Shown here one piece after another: positions 52,943 through 62,500 of a DNA stretch of 64,000 bases. The notes under the pieces were generated by a model. The model worked only from the letters and a program-made list of their open reading frames with translations, did no database searches and was not told where the DNA came from. Origin of the DNA: Hymenobacter sp. GOD-10R (GTDB lineage: Bacteria > Bacteroidota > Bacteroidia > Cytophagales > Hymenobacteraceae); assembly GCF_035609205.1 (NCBI RefSeq), contig NZ_CP141184.1, forward strand, positions 1,764,501 to 1,828,500, written 5' to 3'. The position numbers and the translations under genes are program-made. The first letter of the stretch is position 1; every line of letters starts with the position of its first letter.

Positions 52943-54733
52943 ATGGCCAGCACTCTAAACCTAGCTTCCGTCAGGACGCCCGGCGTCTATATTGATGAGG
53001 TGTCGTTGTTTCCGCCCTCGGTGGCGCAGGTCGAAACCGCCATTCCGGTGTTTATCGGCCCCACACAGGACCACGTGAAAGACGGCCAGAGCATCCGCAA
53101 CGTGCCCACGCGCATCAAGTCGATGGTGGAGTACCGGCGCTATTTCGGCGGCGGCCCCGACCGGCAGGTGACGGTGCGGCTCGATGCGCTCAACAGCGTC
53201 AGCTCGGTCAATTTTGCCACGAGCTTCTATCTGCACGATAGCCTGATGATGTTCTTCGGCAACGGCGGGGAGAAGTGCTACATCGTGTCGCTGGGCAAGT
53301 ACACCGACGTGCTGACCCAAACCGACTACACCAACGCCCTCGACACGCTCAAGAAGTTTGATGAGCCTACGCTTATTGTGCTGCCCGATGCTCTAAACCT
53401 GACGGCAGCTGGTGCCGTGGCTACGGTGCAGCAAGCCGCTATTGATCATTGCCGGTACATGCAGGATCGGTTTGCGGTGCTCGATGTAAAGGTGGCCGAC
53501 CCCACCAAAATAGACCGGGACGACACGGATATTGACAACTTCCGCAACGGCGTTTCCAGTCACCTCAACTACGCCGCCGCTTATTATCCGTACCTGCGCA
53601 CCACCTTGCCGCTGACCATCAGCTTCGCCAATCTGACGATCAAAACCGGACCGGACCCTGGCACAACCAAAACGCTCGATGAGCTGTTGGACCCCGGCCC
53701 GGCCAAGGACCTAGCTACTGCAGCTAAGAACATCGTAACCGACCTAGGTGCCGTGACAGGTTTGTTGCCGGATATAACCGATTACCAAGCCGCCGCGAGC
53801 AAAGACGATAAGAAAACCTACTTGCTAGGTTTGCTGACGGCCTTCACCGGCGCAGCCGCTTTTACCGACCCGACAAACCAAACCGATTTCAACAACTACA
53901 TCAAAGAAAGCGCGCCAGCAACTTCCGATGGCTTAAAGCTGACCGCTCTGCGCGACGCCACCAACGCCCTGCAAACCAGCGGCGGCAGCGAATCGCCGCA
54001 GCCGCTTTTTGACAAGACCTTCGAGCAGATCAGCACCTACATCAGCGGCTTCCTGACCAAAGTGCAGGCTAGGTTGCAGGCCAAGGAAGTCGAGATGAAA
54101 TCAACGATTCCGCTGTACTCGGCCATGACGGCTGCGGCTGAAGCCATGGGCATTGTGCTGCCGCCGAGTGGCGCGGTAGTCGGTGCCTACGCCCGCACCG
54201 ACAACGACCGGGGCGTGTGGAAAGCGCCTGCCAACGTAGGCCTCAACTACGTGCTAGGTCCTACCGCGATGCTCACCGACAGCGAGCAGGAAGACCTCAA
54301 CGTCGACACCAACGCGGGCAAGTCGATCAACGCCATTCGTGCTTTCACTGGCAAAGGCACGCTGATCTGGGGTGCCCGCACCCTAGCCGGCTCCGACAAC
54401 GAATGGCGCTACGTGTCGGTGCGCCGCTTCTTCATTATGGTAGAAGAATCGGTGAAAAAAGCCTCCGCGCAGTTCGTGTTTGAGCCCAACGATGCCAACA
54501 CTTGGGTGAAGATACGGGCCATGATCGAGAACTTCCTGACACTGCAATGGCGAGCCGGTGCGCTGGCCGGCATGAAGGCCGAACATGCGTTTTTCGTCCG
54601 CGTTGGCCTAGGTCAAACCATGACCGCCCAAGACATTCTCAACGGCTTCATGATCGTGGAAATTGGCATGGCCGTAGTGCGCCCCGCTGAGTTTATCATC
54701 CTGCGCTTCTCGCATAAGATGCAGGAGTCATAA
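52943..54733 (+). CDS. Contractile tail sheath protein of an eCIS
   Basis: The 596-residue protein has sheath signatures at both ends: N-terminal SVRTPGVYIDEVSLFPPSVA followed by TAIPVFIGPTQ, and C-terminal SVRRFFIMVEESVKKASAQF, VFEPND, LTLQWRAGALAGM and a last IGMAVVRPAEFIILRFSHKM. These C-terminal parts interlock between subunits in contractile sheaths. The middle (residues about 200-400) is a variable surface insertion. AFP and PVC carry several sheath genes, whereas only this one is seen here. It is followed by repeat C4 and the tube genes. Confidence 0.95.
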   Translation: MASTLNLASVRTPGVYIDEVSLFPPSVAQVETAIPVFIGPTQDHVKDGQSIRNVPTRIKSMVEYRRYFGGGPDRQVTVRLDALNSVSSVNFATSFYLHDSLMMFFGNGGEKCYIVSLGKYTDVLTQTDYTNALDTLKKFDEPTLIVLPDALNLTAAGAVATVQQAAIDHCRYMQDRFAVLDVKVADPTKIDRDDTDIDNFRNGVSSHLNYAAAYYPYLRTTLPLTISFANLTIKTGPDPGTTKTLDELLDPGPAKDLATAAKNIVTDLGAVTGLLPDITDYQAAASKDDKKTYLLGLLTAFTGAAAFTDPTNQTDFNNYIKESAPATSDGLKLTALRDATNALQTSGGSESPQPLFDKTFEQISTYISGFLTKVQARLQAKEVEMKSTIPLYSAMTAAAEAMGIVLPPSGAVVGAYARTDNDRGVWKAPANVGLNYVLGPTAMLTDSEQEDLNVDTNAGKSINAIRAFTGKGTLIWGARTLAGSDNEWRYVSVRRFFIMVEESVKKASAQFVFEPNDANTWVKIRAMIENFLTLQWRAGALAGMKAEHAFFVRVGLGQTMTAQDILNGFMIVEIGMAVVRPAEFIILRFSHKMQES

Positions 54734-54756
54734 GCTAGAGCGAGACTAAAAGGAAA

Positions 54757-54910
54757 GCTAGGTCTAGCAGCTAGTTCTCCTCCTTTTTTCAAGGAGGGGT
54801 GCCCGCAGGGCGGGGTGGTCCTTCTCGTTGAACGATCTAGCTCTAGCCTAACCACCCCGGCCTTTGGCCACCCCTCCTTGAAAATAGGAGGGGAGCTTTC
54901 TAGACCTAGC
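54757..54910. repeat. Inverted repeat, family C copy 4
   Basis: Arms with CTCCTCCTTTTTTCAAGGAG and GGGGTGG/CCACCCC blocks enclose TCGTTGAACGA at 54825-54835. It lies in the sheath-tube junction inside the eCIS operon. A frame that starts at 54815 inside it is not the tube start. Confidence 0.9.
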
Positions 54911-54961
54911 TCTAGCCTCCCAGCTCCTGATCATAAATCACCCTTATTCCCCCTGTGCAAA

Positions 54962-55396
54962 ATGGCAAGCTATCCATTACCGAAATTCCACTTTCAGGTG
55001 GAGTGGGGCGGCTCCAAGGTCAGCTTCACGGAAGTGACCGGGCTGAACGTCGAAACGGACGTGATTGAGTACCGCGACGGGGCCTCGCCGGAGTTCCATA
55101 AGATCAAGATGCCGGGCTTGCAGAAGTTTCCGAACGTGACGCTCAAGCGCGGTACCTTCCGCAGCGACAACGAATTCTTCAAGTGGTGGAACACCGTAGC
55201 GCTCAACACTATCGAGCGCCGCGATCTGACCATCAGCCTGCTCAACGAGCGCCACGAGCCGGTAGTGGTTTGGAAAATCAAGCAGGCATGGCCGTCCAAA
55301 GTCATGTCGGGCGACCTGAAGGCTGATGCCAACGAGGTGCTGATTGAAAGCATTGAGCTGGTTCACGAAGGCCTCAGCATCCAGAACGGCGACTAA
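54962..55396 (+). CDS. Tail tube protein 1 (gp19/Afp1 family)
   Basis: The ATG at 54962 gives 144 residues of the T4-gp19-like tube family: FHFQVEWGGSKVSFTEVTGL with NVETDVIEYRDGAS, then LKRGTFRSDNEFFKWWNT, RRDLTISLLNE and WKIKQAWPSKVMSGDLKADA, with an ending in LIESIELVHEGL. It would build the inner tube inside the sheath. An upstream frame extension runs through repeat C4 and has no family similarity. Confidence 0.94.
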   Translation: MASYPLPKFHFQVEWGGSKVSFTEVTGLNVETDVIEYRDGASPEFHKIKMPGLQKFPNVTLKRGTFRSDNEFFKWWNTVALNTIERRDLTISLLNERHEPVVVWKIKQAWPSKVMSGDLKADANEVLIESIELVHEGLSIQNGD

Positions 55397-55399
55397 CCC

Positions 55400-55849
55400 A
55401 TGACTGGCCTGATCTACCCCCCAACTGGCTTTCACTTCTTGGTTGGTTTCGAGCTGTTTCCGCAGACGTTGCAAGACGCACGCTTTCAGGAGGTAAGCGG
55501 CCTGAATGTAGAAATGCAAATGGAAAGCGTGCGAGAAGGCGGCGAAAACCGCTTCGAGCACCAGCTGCCAGTGCGCTCCAAGTACGCCGATCTGGTCCTA
55601 AAACGCGGCCTGCTAATCGGCTCGGGCGTGTACCAGTGGGCCAAAAACGCCTTCGAGGATTTCACCTTCCAGCCCGTGAACCTGATTGTATCGCTGCTAA
55701 ATGAGCAGCACGCGCCCTTGCTCTCGTGGCACGTGGTGCATGCCTTGCCAAAGAAGTGGGACGTTTCATCCTTCAACGCCGAGCAAAACACCATTGCCAT
55801 CGAAACACTGACACTTACCTACCGCTACTACAACACCATCAGAATCTAA
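55400..55849 (+). CDS. Tail tube protein 2 (gp19-like)
   Basis: The 149-residue protein is a second gp19-like member: FHFLVGFELFPQTLQDARFQ with EVSGLNVEMQMESVREGGEN, LVLKRGLLIGSGVYQWAKNA and the ending IAIETLTLTYRYYNTIRI. It resembles Afp5/Pvc5-type proteins, which join tube and baseplate, more than the main tube protein. It starts 3 bp after tube 1, so the two are tightly coupled. The role split between the two is inferred. Confidence 0.9.
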   Translation: MTGLIYPPTGFHFLVGFELFPQTLQDARFQEVSGLNVEMQMESVREGGENRFEHQLPVRSKYADLVLKRGLLIGSGVYQWAKNAFEDFTFQPVNLIVSLLNEQHAPLLSWHVVHALPKKWDVSSFNAEQNTIAIETLTLTYRYYNTIRI

Positions 55850-55852
55850 TAC

Positions 55853-56017
55853 ATGCCTATTGTAATCAAAGAGTTAGTTATCACGGCCGTCGTTGATGGT
55901 AACGCGGATCAGCACGCCACATCAGCCGCCACAGCTTCTCCCGAAGCGCAGCAACAGATCATTCAAGTCTGCGTGGAGCAGGTGCTAGCGATTCTGGAAG
56001 AGAAGAAGGAGCGGTAG
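55853..56017 (+). CDS. DUF5908 family small eCIS protein
   Basis: The 54-residue frame opens with ATG at 55853, 3 bp after the tube 2 stop, and reads MPIVIKELVITAVVDG. It has a low-complexity middle (ATSAATASPEAQQQ) and a helical C-terminus (IIQVCVEQVLAILEEKKER). Small proteins with the MPIVIKELVI opening are DUF5908 members, found in Bacteroidetes eCIS loci after the tube genes. Its function is not known. The position between tube and LysM baseplate genes fits a small assembly or plug component. Confidence 0.82.
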   Translation: MPIVIKELVITAVVDGNADQHATSAATASPEAQQQIIQVCVEQVLAILEEKKER

Positions 56018-56020
56018 AAA

Positions 56021-56121
56021 GTAGCGCGAAGCTCCCGCTTCGCGCATCGTTGAACGACTAAAGCTAGGTGTCGCTCCAACGATTTCGTTCAACGCCGCGC
56101 GAAGCTGGAGCTTCGCGCTAC
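56021..56121. repeat. Inverted repeat, family H
   Basis: Arms GTAGCGCGAAGCTCCCGCTT... and the complement each also form their own hairpin (GCGCGAAGC/GCTTCGCGC). The spacer has TCGTTGAACGA at 56047-56057 and TCGTTCAACG near the right arm. It starts 3 bp after DUF5908 and ends 12 bp before the LysM gene's ATG. Confidence 0.9.
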
Positions 56122-56133
56122 AACAAACTTTTT

Positions 56134-56832
56134 ATGCTCGGCGAACTGAAGAAAATGACCCTGACGGGCTACCAGAACGACCGGTTCGACCAGCCGACAG
56201 GAGACGTGTACACGGCCGTGGTCAACCCGGAAACCTACACGCTCAACTACGAGATTCAGAGCAACCAGGAGCAGGCCAGCGGCACGAGCGCCAACCAGCC
56301 GGCCTTCAACCGCATTGCGCCGCGCAAGTTAGAGTTCGAGTTCCTGTTCGATTCGACCGGCGCCTTGCAGCAAACGGGGCTAGCCCTGCCGCTCAGCGTG
56401 GGCACGAACCAGGGCGTGTGGGACCAGGTCGAGCAGTTCAAGAAGACGGTGTTCTACTACAACGGCAGCACGCACCAGCCGCCGTTCGTGATTCTGGAGT
56501 GGGGCAAGCTGCGCTTCAAGTGCAAGCTGGAAAAGGTGAGCGTCACCTACAAACTGTTCAAGCCCGACGGCACGCCCATCCGGGCTGTGGCCAAAGCTAG
56601 CTTCATCGAGACAACCAACGACGATCTGCGCGTAGCCCAGGAAAACGCCCGCTCCCCCGACCTGACCCACGTGCGCACCGTGCAAGCCGGCGACAACCTG
56701 CCGCTGCTGTGCCACCGCATTTACGGCGACGCCACGCTGTATGGCGAGGTAGCTAGGGTCAATCACCTCATCAACTTTCGCACGCTTACGGTGGGGCAAC
56801 AGCTCTTTTTTCCACCCATTGAAAAGGCTTGA
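56134..56832 (+). CDS. LysM-domain eCIS baseplate protein (Afp7/gp53-like)
   Basis: The ATG at 56134 gives 232 residues. The N-terminal part (GELKKMTLTGYQNDRFDQPT, TAVVNPETYTLNYEIQS, then VILEWGKLRFKCKLEKVSVT) is the family core that packs at the tube-baseplate junction. The C-terminal LysM-type domain (about 175-230) has VQAGDNLPLLCHRIYGDATL and LTVGQQLFFPP. In AFP/PVC the homologue joins the first tube ring to the spike. A GTG at 56068 lies in repeat H and is not used. Confidence 0.92.
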   Translation: MLGELKKMTLTGYQNDRFDQPTGDVYTAVVNPETYTLNYEIQSNQEQASGTSANQPAFNRIAPRKLEFEFLFDSTGALQQTGLALPLSVGTNQGVWDQVEQFKKTVFYYNGSTHQPPFVILEWGKLRFKCKLEKVSVTYKLFKPDGTPIRAVAKASFIETTNDDLRVAQENARSPDLTHVRTVQAGDNLPLLCHRIYGDATLYGEVARVNHLINFRTLTVGQQLFFPPIEKA

Positions 56833-56850
56833 GTAACGCTTCGTTGCACA

Positions 56851-56954
56851 GTGTAGAGACACATACTTGTGTCTCCCCGTTGAACGACAGCACCAGAACG
56901 AACCAGTATAAACAACATCACCAACGATTGAGACACAAGTATGTGTCTCTACAC
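56851..56954. repeat. Inverted repeat, family D copy 3
   Basis: 24-bp arms (GTGTAGAGACACATACTTGT and complement) are nearly perfect. Read on the minus strand, the spacer matches the other D spacers. CGTTGAACGA is at 56878-56887. The right arm ends 4 bp before the VgrG ATG, the closest contact between a repeat and a start codon in the window. Confidence 0.92.
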
Positions 56955-56958
56955 GCAG

Positions 56959-58716
56959 ATGCCCGAAAATCCGCGCACACCCGACACGCCCGCTCCGCGC
57001 GACCTGCCCACCTTCACCGTGAAGGTAGAGGGCCAGGCCTTGGCGCGAGCTTACCAGGTGTTGGCGGTACGCGTGCAGAAAGAAGCCAATCGCATCCCAA
57101 CAGCGCACATCGTGCTGAAAGATGGTAGCGCAGCCGCGGGCACGTTTCCGGCCAGCAACGCGGACTTGTTTGTGCCCGGCCGTAAAGTGGAAGTGTGGGC
57201 GGGTTACCACGAAAAAGAGCAGCTGATCTTCAAAGGCTTGATTATCAAACACGCCATTGAAGCGCGCACCACCGGCACCACGCGCCTGAACGTGACCTGC
57301 AAGGATGCTTTCGTGAAAACCACCTTAGCCCCCAAGCGCCGCTACTTCCTGGATAAGAAAGATAGCGAAGTGGCTGAGCAGATTGTGGAGGCGTATAGCG
57401 GCCTCACCCTAGATGCCACAGCCACCACCTCGAAGCACGAAGAGCTGCTACAATACGACGCCACCGACTGGGATTTCATGGTGATGCGGGCCGAGGCCAA
57501 CGGTATGCTCTGCCTGGTAGATGATGGCAAGTTGACCATCACCAAACCCAAGCTAGATCAAGCCCCCATAACTAAGCTGCAATTCGGCGCAACGGTGCTG
57601 GACTTCGACGCCGAAATCGACGCCCGCGACCAGCTTAGCAGCCTCACCACAACGACTTGGGACTACAGCGAGTCGAAAATGGCCAAAGCCGAAGCCGCCG
57701 AACCTAACTTCAAGCAGCAAGGCAACCTCTCGGCCGACAACCTAGCCGAAGCGCTTGGCACCAAGCTGACGCTACAACATGGTGGCTACTTGCCAACTGG
57801 GGAGCTGCAAGCCTGGGCCGATGCGACGCTACTCAAGCGCCGACTCGCGAAGATTCGGGGACGGATACGGTTCTACGGCAACGCCGATGTGAAGCCGGGA
57901 ACCATCATCAATCTAGCTGGCATGGGCGAACGGTTCAACGGTGATGCTTACGTGACGGGTGTAAACCACCGGCTGGAAAGCGGCAGCTGGACCACTGATG
58001 CGCAGTTTGGGTTGAATCCGCAGCCGTTTGCAGCGGAGGTGAACGTGAGTACGCTGCCGGCTGGTGGCTTGCTGCCGTCTGTGTCTGGGCTCCAGATCGG
58101 AACAGTGACGGCCCTAGAAGGCGACGCGGCAGGGGAGGAGCGCATTGCGGTGCGGCTGCCCATACTCGATGCGGCCGGCACCGGCAGCCGGGCCCGCGTG
58201 CTGAGCGTGGATGCTGGCAACCAGCGCGGCTTCTACTTCCGCCCTGAAGTTGGCGATGAAGTAGTGGTTGGCTTTCTCAACAACGACCCGCGGGAAGCCG
58301 TGGTGCTCGGCGGCTTGCACAGCAGCCACAACCCTATCCCCGCGCCCTTCAAAACCGCCGATGCGAATCCGAAGAAAGGCTATGTGTCGCGCAGCAAGCT
58401 GCAAGTGGTATTCGACGACGAGAAAAAGAGCCTCACACTGGAAACGCCCGCCGGCAATATATTCAAGCTAGATGATGATGCGCAGAGCATCACGCTGCAA
58501 GATCAGCACGGCAACAAGATCGTGATGAGTGACGCCGGCATCAGCTTGGAGAGCATCAAGGACGTGATTATCAAAGCGGCTGTGGATGTGAAAGTCAACG
58601 GCGTAAACGTGACGCACACGGCCCAAACGCAATTCAAAGCCAGCGGCTCCGGCACCGCCGAAGTGAGCAGCAGCGGCAACACAACGATTAAAGGTGCTAT
58701 GGTTCAGATTAACTAA
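56959..58716 (+). CDS. VgrG-like spike protein (Afp8 type)
   Basis: The 585-residue protein combines a gp27-like region (about residues 15-340: PTFTVKVEGQALARAYQVLA, then CKDAFVKTTLAPKRRYFLDK and YDATDWDFMVMRAEANGMLC) with a gp5-like OB domain (about 375-450: IGTVTALEGDAAGEERIAVR, GFYFRPEVGDEVVVGF). A beta-helical C-terminus follows (KLQVVFDDEKKSLTLETPAG, then ISLESIKDVIIKAAVDVKVN). It forms the trimeric spike under the tube. No extra C-terminal toxin domain is present. It ends with the helix, as PAAR-bound spikes do. Confidence 0.95.
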   Translation: MPENPRTPDTPAPRDLPTFTVKVEGQALARAYQVLAVRVQKEANRIPTAHIVLKDGSAAAGTFPASNADLFVPGRKVEVWAGYHEKEQLIFKGLIIKHAIEARTTGTTRLNVTCKDAFVKTTLAPKRRYFLDKKDSEVAEQIVEAYSGLTLDATATTSKHEELLQYDATDWDFMVMRAEANGMLCLVDDGKLTITKPKLDQAPITKLQFGATVLDFDAEIDARDQLSSLTTTTWDYSESKMAKAEAAEPNFKQQGNLSADNLAEALGTKLTLQHGGYLPTGELQAWADATLLKRRLAKIRGRIRFYGNADVKPGTIINLAGMGERFNGDAYVTGVNHRLESGSWTTDAQFGLNPQPFAAEVNVSTLPAGGLLPSVSGLQIGTVTALEGDAAGEERIAVRLPILDAAGTGSRARVLSVDAGNQRGFYFRPEVGDEVVVGFLNNDPREAVVLGGLHSSHNPIPAPFKTADANPKKGYVSRSKLQVVFDDEKKSLTLETPAGNIFKLDDDAQSITLQDQHGNKIVMSDAGISLESIKDVIIKAAVDVKVNGVNVTHTAQTQFKASGSGTAEVSSSGNTTIKGAMVQIN

Positions 58717-58736
58717 CCTATTCAAAACCAATTACA

Positions 58737-59033
58737 ATGGGACAGCTAGCCGCCCGCGCCAGTGATATGCATGTTTGTCCGATGGTAAATCCGGGTGGCG
58801 CGCCCCATGTGGGTGGCCCGGTGCTGCCGCCGGGTGCTCCCAATGTGCTGATTGGCGGTATGCCCGCGGCTCGCGTCGGTGACCTAGCTACTTGCTCTGG
58901 TCCGCCGGATAGCATCATCAAAGGCTCAGCAACGGTGATGATCGGGGGCGCGCCCGCGGCCCGCCTTGGCGATACGACGGCGCACGGCGGAAGTATTGTA
59001 ATCGGTTGTCCTACTGTGCTAATCGGCGGATGA
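58737..59033 (+). CDS. PAAR-domain tip protein
   Basis: The 98-residue protein is a single PAAR domain: RASDMHVCPMVNPG, VLIGGMPAARVGDLATCSGP, VMIGGAPAARLGDTTAHGGS and a final IGCPTVLIGG. The conserved His and Cys residues would bind a zinc ion at the tip. It caps the spike and helps puncture the target membrane. It lies 20 bp after the spike gene and ends 1 bp before the gp25 start. Confidence 0.95.
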   Translation: MGQLAARASDMHVCPMVNPGGAPHVGGPVLPPGAPNVLIGGMPAARVGDLATCSGPPDSIIKGSATVMIGGAPAARLGDTTAHGGSIVIGCPTVLIGG

Positions 59034-59034
59034 C

Positions 59035-59496
59035 ATGGCAAATCTCGAAGCAAATTTCCTAGGTCGCGGCTGGAGCTTTCCGCCCACCTTCAACCCCAAT
59101 CTGCACCCGAAAGGCGTGGAGATGACCACGGGACTGGAAGATATTGAGCGCAGCTTGCAAATCCTGCTGACCACGCGGCTGAATGAGCGCATCCTAGTCC
59201 ACGACTTCGGCTGCGACCTACAAGATGCCGTGTTTCAACCGCTAGATACGACCCTGGAAACGCGCCTGAAAGACCTCGTGAGCACGGCCATTTTGTACTA
59301 CGAGGCGCGCATTGATCTGCTGAATGTGACGGCCACGGAACCTCCTCAACAACCTGGCTTGCTGCTGATTGAAGTCGAGTTTAAAGTGCGCGCTACAAAC
59401 GCACGCCACAACTTCGTCTACCCATTTTACAAGCAAGAAGGCACCGAACTCGCCCTCTCCAACGCTGGCCCCACGGCGACCCCTGTAGTCCGCTAA
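59035..59496 (+). CDS. GPW/gp25 baseplate protein
   Basis: The 153-residue protein has the gp25 fold signature: EMTTGLEDIERSLQILLTTR, LNERILVHDFGCDLQDAVFQ, and LLLIEVEFKVRATNARHNFV. gp25 links baseplate wedges to the sheath and starts sheath assembly in phages and eCIS. The ATG overlaps closely with the PAAR stop (1-bp gap). The length is normal for the eCIS version. Confidence 0.93.
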   Translation: MANLEANFLGRGWSFPPTFNPNLHPKGVEMTTGLEDIERSLQILLTTRLNERILVHDFGCDLQDAVFQPLDTTLETRLKDLVSTAILYYEARIDLLNVTATEPPQQPGLLLIEVEFKVRATNARHNFVYPFYKQEGTELALSNAGPTATPVVR

Positions 59497-59516
59497 CCTG
59501 ACTCGTTTTCCGCCCC

Positions 59517-62500
59517 ATGTCAACCAACTGCCCCGATACGAATCCGTTGCAACGGGAAGGCCTAAGCCAGCCACAGCGCCGCCTTGCGGCCTTGCAGCCG
59601 GCCTATGTCAGCCTCGACGAACGCTCGCCGGAGGACCTGTTGCAGTTTGCGAAGGCATATGCGGAGAAAGCTAGGGTGCGGTTTTTTGACCTAACCGGTA
59701 CGCCCGACAACGGCGAAGCATGGCGGGTGCTGATGAACTACGAAAACTACGTGCAGCCCGCCGAGCTGGACAGCCGTAGCGACATCGAGCCGCATTTCGC
59801 ACTGTTCCTCACCTTCTTACAGCTGTTTGGCTACGCTCAGCAGCACCTCAACTCGCTCACCAAGCGCCACCTCGATTTCTACTACAAAGAGGTACTGCAA
59901 CTCACTAATCAGGCGTCCGTGCCCGACCGCGTGCACGTGGTGTTCGAGCTAGCCAAGAATGTCGCGGAACAGATCGTGCCGGCCCAAACCGAACTCGACG
60001 CTGGCCGCGACCTAAAGAAGCAGCCGCTACTCTATGAAACCACCGAAAACCGGACGGTAAACCAGGCCAAGATTGCCCACCTGCGCACCCTCTACGTGCA
60101 CAGCGACCAAACCATCTACTACGCGCCCGCCGCCAACACACAAGATGGTATTGCCAAGCCCCTCGACAAAGACGACCCTACCTGGAATGCTTTCGGGCCG
60201 AAACATAAGCCGCTCGTCAGCTGCGAACCGCCCACGCCCGAGACCATCAATCTGCCGGAAGCGCAGCTAGGTTTTGCCTTGGCTTCGTCGATTTTGTTGC
60301 TGGCGGAAGGCGAGCGGAAGATTACGATAAAGCTAGCTTTAGCCCAAACAGCTAGTGTGCCAGCAGGCATTAAGTTGCGAGTGCAGCTCAGCGGAGCCAA
60401 AGCTTGGATTGAAGCGGGTGAAGCAGAACTAACTAAATCGGGCAACGACCTCACGTTCAGCGTCACGCTGCCCATCACCGAAAAGCAGGCCGTGGTAGCG
60501 TACAACGCGGCCGTGCTCGATGGCGGCTACATCACCACGGCGCCGGTGCTACGCTGCTACCTCGGTCGTTCCGCTGATTATTCCGTGCTGCGAAACTTAA
60601 CGCTGCAATCGGCGAAGATCGACGTGAGCGTGACGGGGCTGAAAAAGACCCTGCTGCTCGAAAACGACCTAGGTAGTCTCAACCCCGAAAAACCGTTCAT
60701 GCCCTTTGGGCCGACGCCGGTAGTCGGCTCGACGCTGTACGTGGGTAGCCCGGAGGCTTCAGCTAAGCCCTTGACTTCCGTGACCGTACACCTGCCGGAG
60801 TGGGTTGGCAAACCTGGCTCCTGGAGTTCGTACTACAATGCGTACGGCAGCAGCTACAAAGACATATCTAAGTTCACAGCCACCGCTACGCTGCAAAACA
60901 GCAGTCTGGCCGGTAGCCACACGGCGGCGCTGTTCAGCGCGTTTTCCAGCCTGAGCGTGCCGGATACCACGACCACAAGCAGCGCGGGTTCGTCGGTGCT
61001 GACGAGCTATTCGGGGTTCAGCCTCTACAAAGACTACGTGTTTTCGGGCGGCGTTTTTCAGGCCGTGTCGCCGCAGTTTTATCTCGCCAATAGTCTTACG
61101 CTGAGCGAAACTTCCGTTAGTGATAGTCTGCTGAAAATCGAGCTCAATCACAGCTTTGGGCATAGGTCGTACCCAAAGAAGCTCACGAATGCCATTGTCG
61201 CTGATCCGAAGGTCGAGATTCCCAATCCGCCTTACACGCCGGTGGCGAAGGAGCTGACGCTCGATTACCTAGCTTCTACCGGTGCCGTGTCGCTCACCTC
61301 CACGAGTGCCGAAGACTTTACCAGTCGTGACCTTCAGCTATTTCATAGCACGCCATTCGGGCAAGCGGAGGAACACGCTTTTCTGAAGCAGAACCTAGCT
61401 TTTCTGGATAATACGTCGAAGAACAGCGCCTTCCTGCTTCCGCAGCTAGCTTTAGGTGGTACGTTCCTAATAGGTTTACAGAATATTGGCACTTTGGAAA
61501 GCGTCGCCGTGCTATTCCAGGTTGCCGAAGGCAGCGCCAACCCCGAGCGCGCCGTAGCAACGGTAGCTTGGAGCGTGCTGAGCCAGAATCAGTGGCGCCG
61601 CCTCACGGAAGAGGAAGTACTGAGCGACGCTACGAACCACCTGCTGACCTCGGGCATCATTCAGTTTTATCTTCCTCCCGAAACCCGCACCGACAACACG
61701 CTGCTCGAAGCCGGCCTAGTCTGGCTCAAAGCCGAGTTGCTGACCACCGTCGGCAGCCCCGCGCCCATCGATAGCGCGAGCAACTTGGTGGCTTTGCACC
61801 CGCAAGCTAGCCTCGCCGTCTTCCACGACCACGGCAACGACCCGAGCCACTATGATGCGGCGCTGCCCGCCGACACCATCAGCAAAACGCGGCAGAGCCT
61901 AGCTGGGCTGAAGGCGGTGCACCAGCCGTATGCCTCGTTCGGTGGGCGACCTGCCGAGCCTGATGCGGCCTTTTACACCCGCGTGAGCGAGCGGCTGCGG
62001 CACAAGCAGCGCACCGTCACGATTTGGGACTACGAGCATTTGATTTTGCAGTCATTTCCTGGGGTGTACAAGGTGAAATGCCTGAACCACAGTCGGCTGG
62101 ACGCTAGCTTCAAGCTGCATGAGCTAGCTCCGGGCTACGTGACGGTGGTGGTCGTGCCGGATTTGCGCAACGCGCATGCTATCAACCCGCTGGAGCCGAA
62201 AGTGGACCTGAATACACTGGCGGCTATCCAGGATTTCTTGCAGCGCCACGCGGGTAAGCTCGTTGGCATTCAGGTAGTGAACCCAGCTTACGAGCGGGTG
62301 AAGCTGCATTTCAAGGTGCAGTTTCTACGCGGCTACGCTTTCGCGACTTACCGCAAGAAGCTCCAACAAGACCTGCTAGCCTATCTCTCGCCCTGGGCCT
62401 TCGACACCAGCGCCGAGATTCCCTTTGGCGGCACGCTGACCAAGAGCGCGGTTATCAACTACATCGAGCGGCTGCGCTACGTCGATTTCGTCACTGACCT

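Noticed and set aside
54815..54961. N-terminal extension of tube protein 1
   Set aside because: The extension runs through repeat C4 and is Ser/Pro-rich without similarity. The gp19 family starts at MASYPLPKF.
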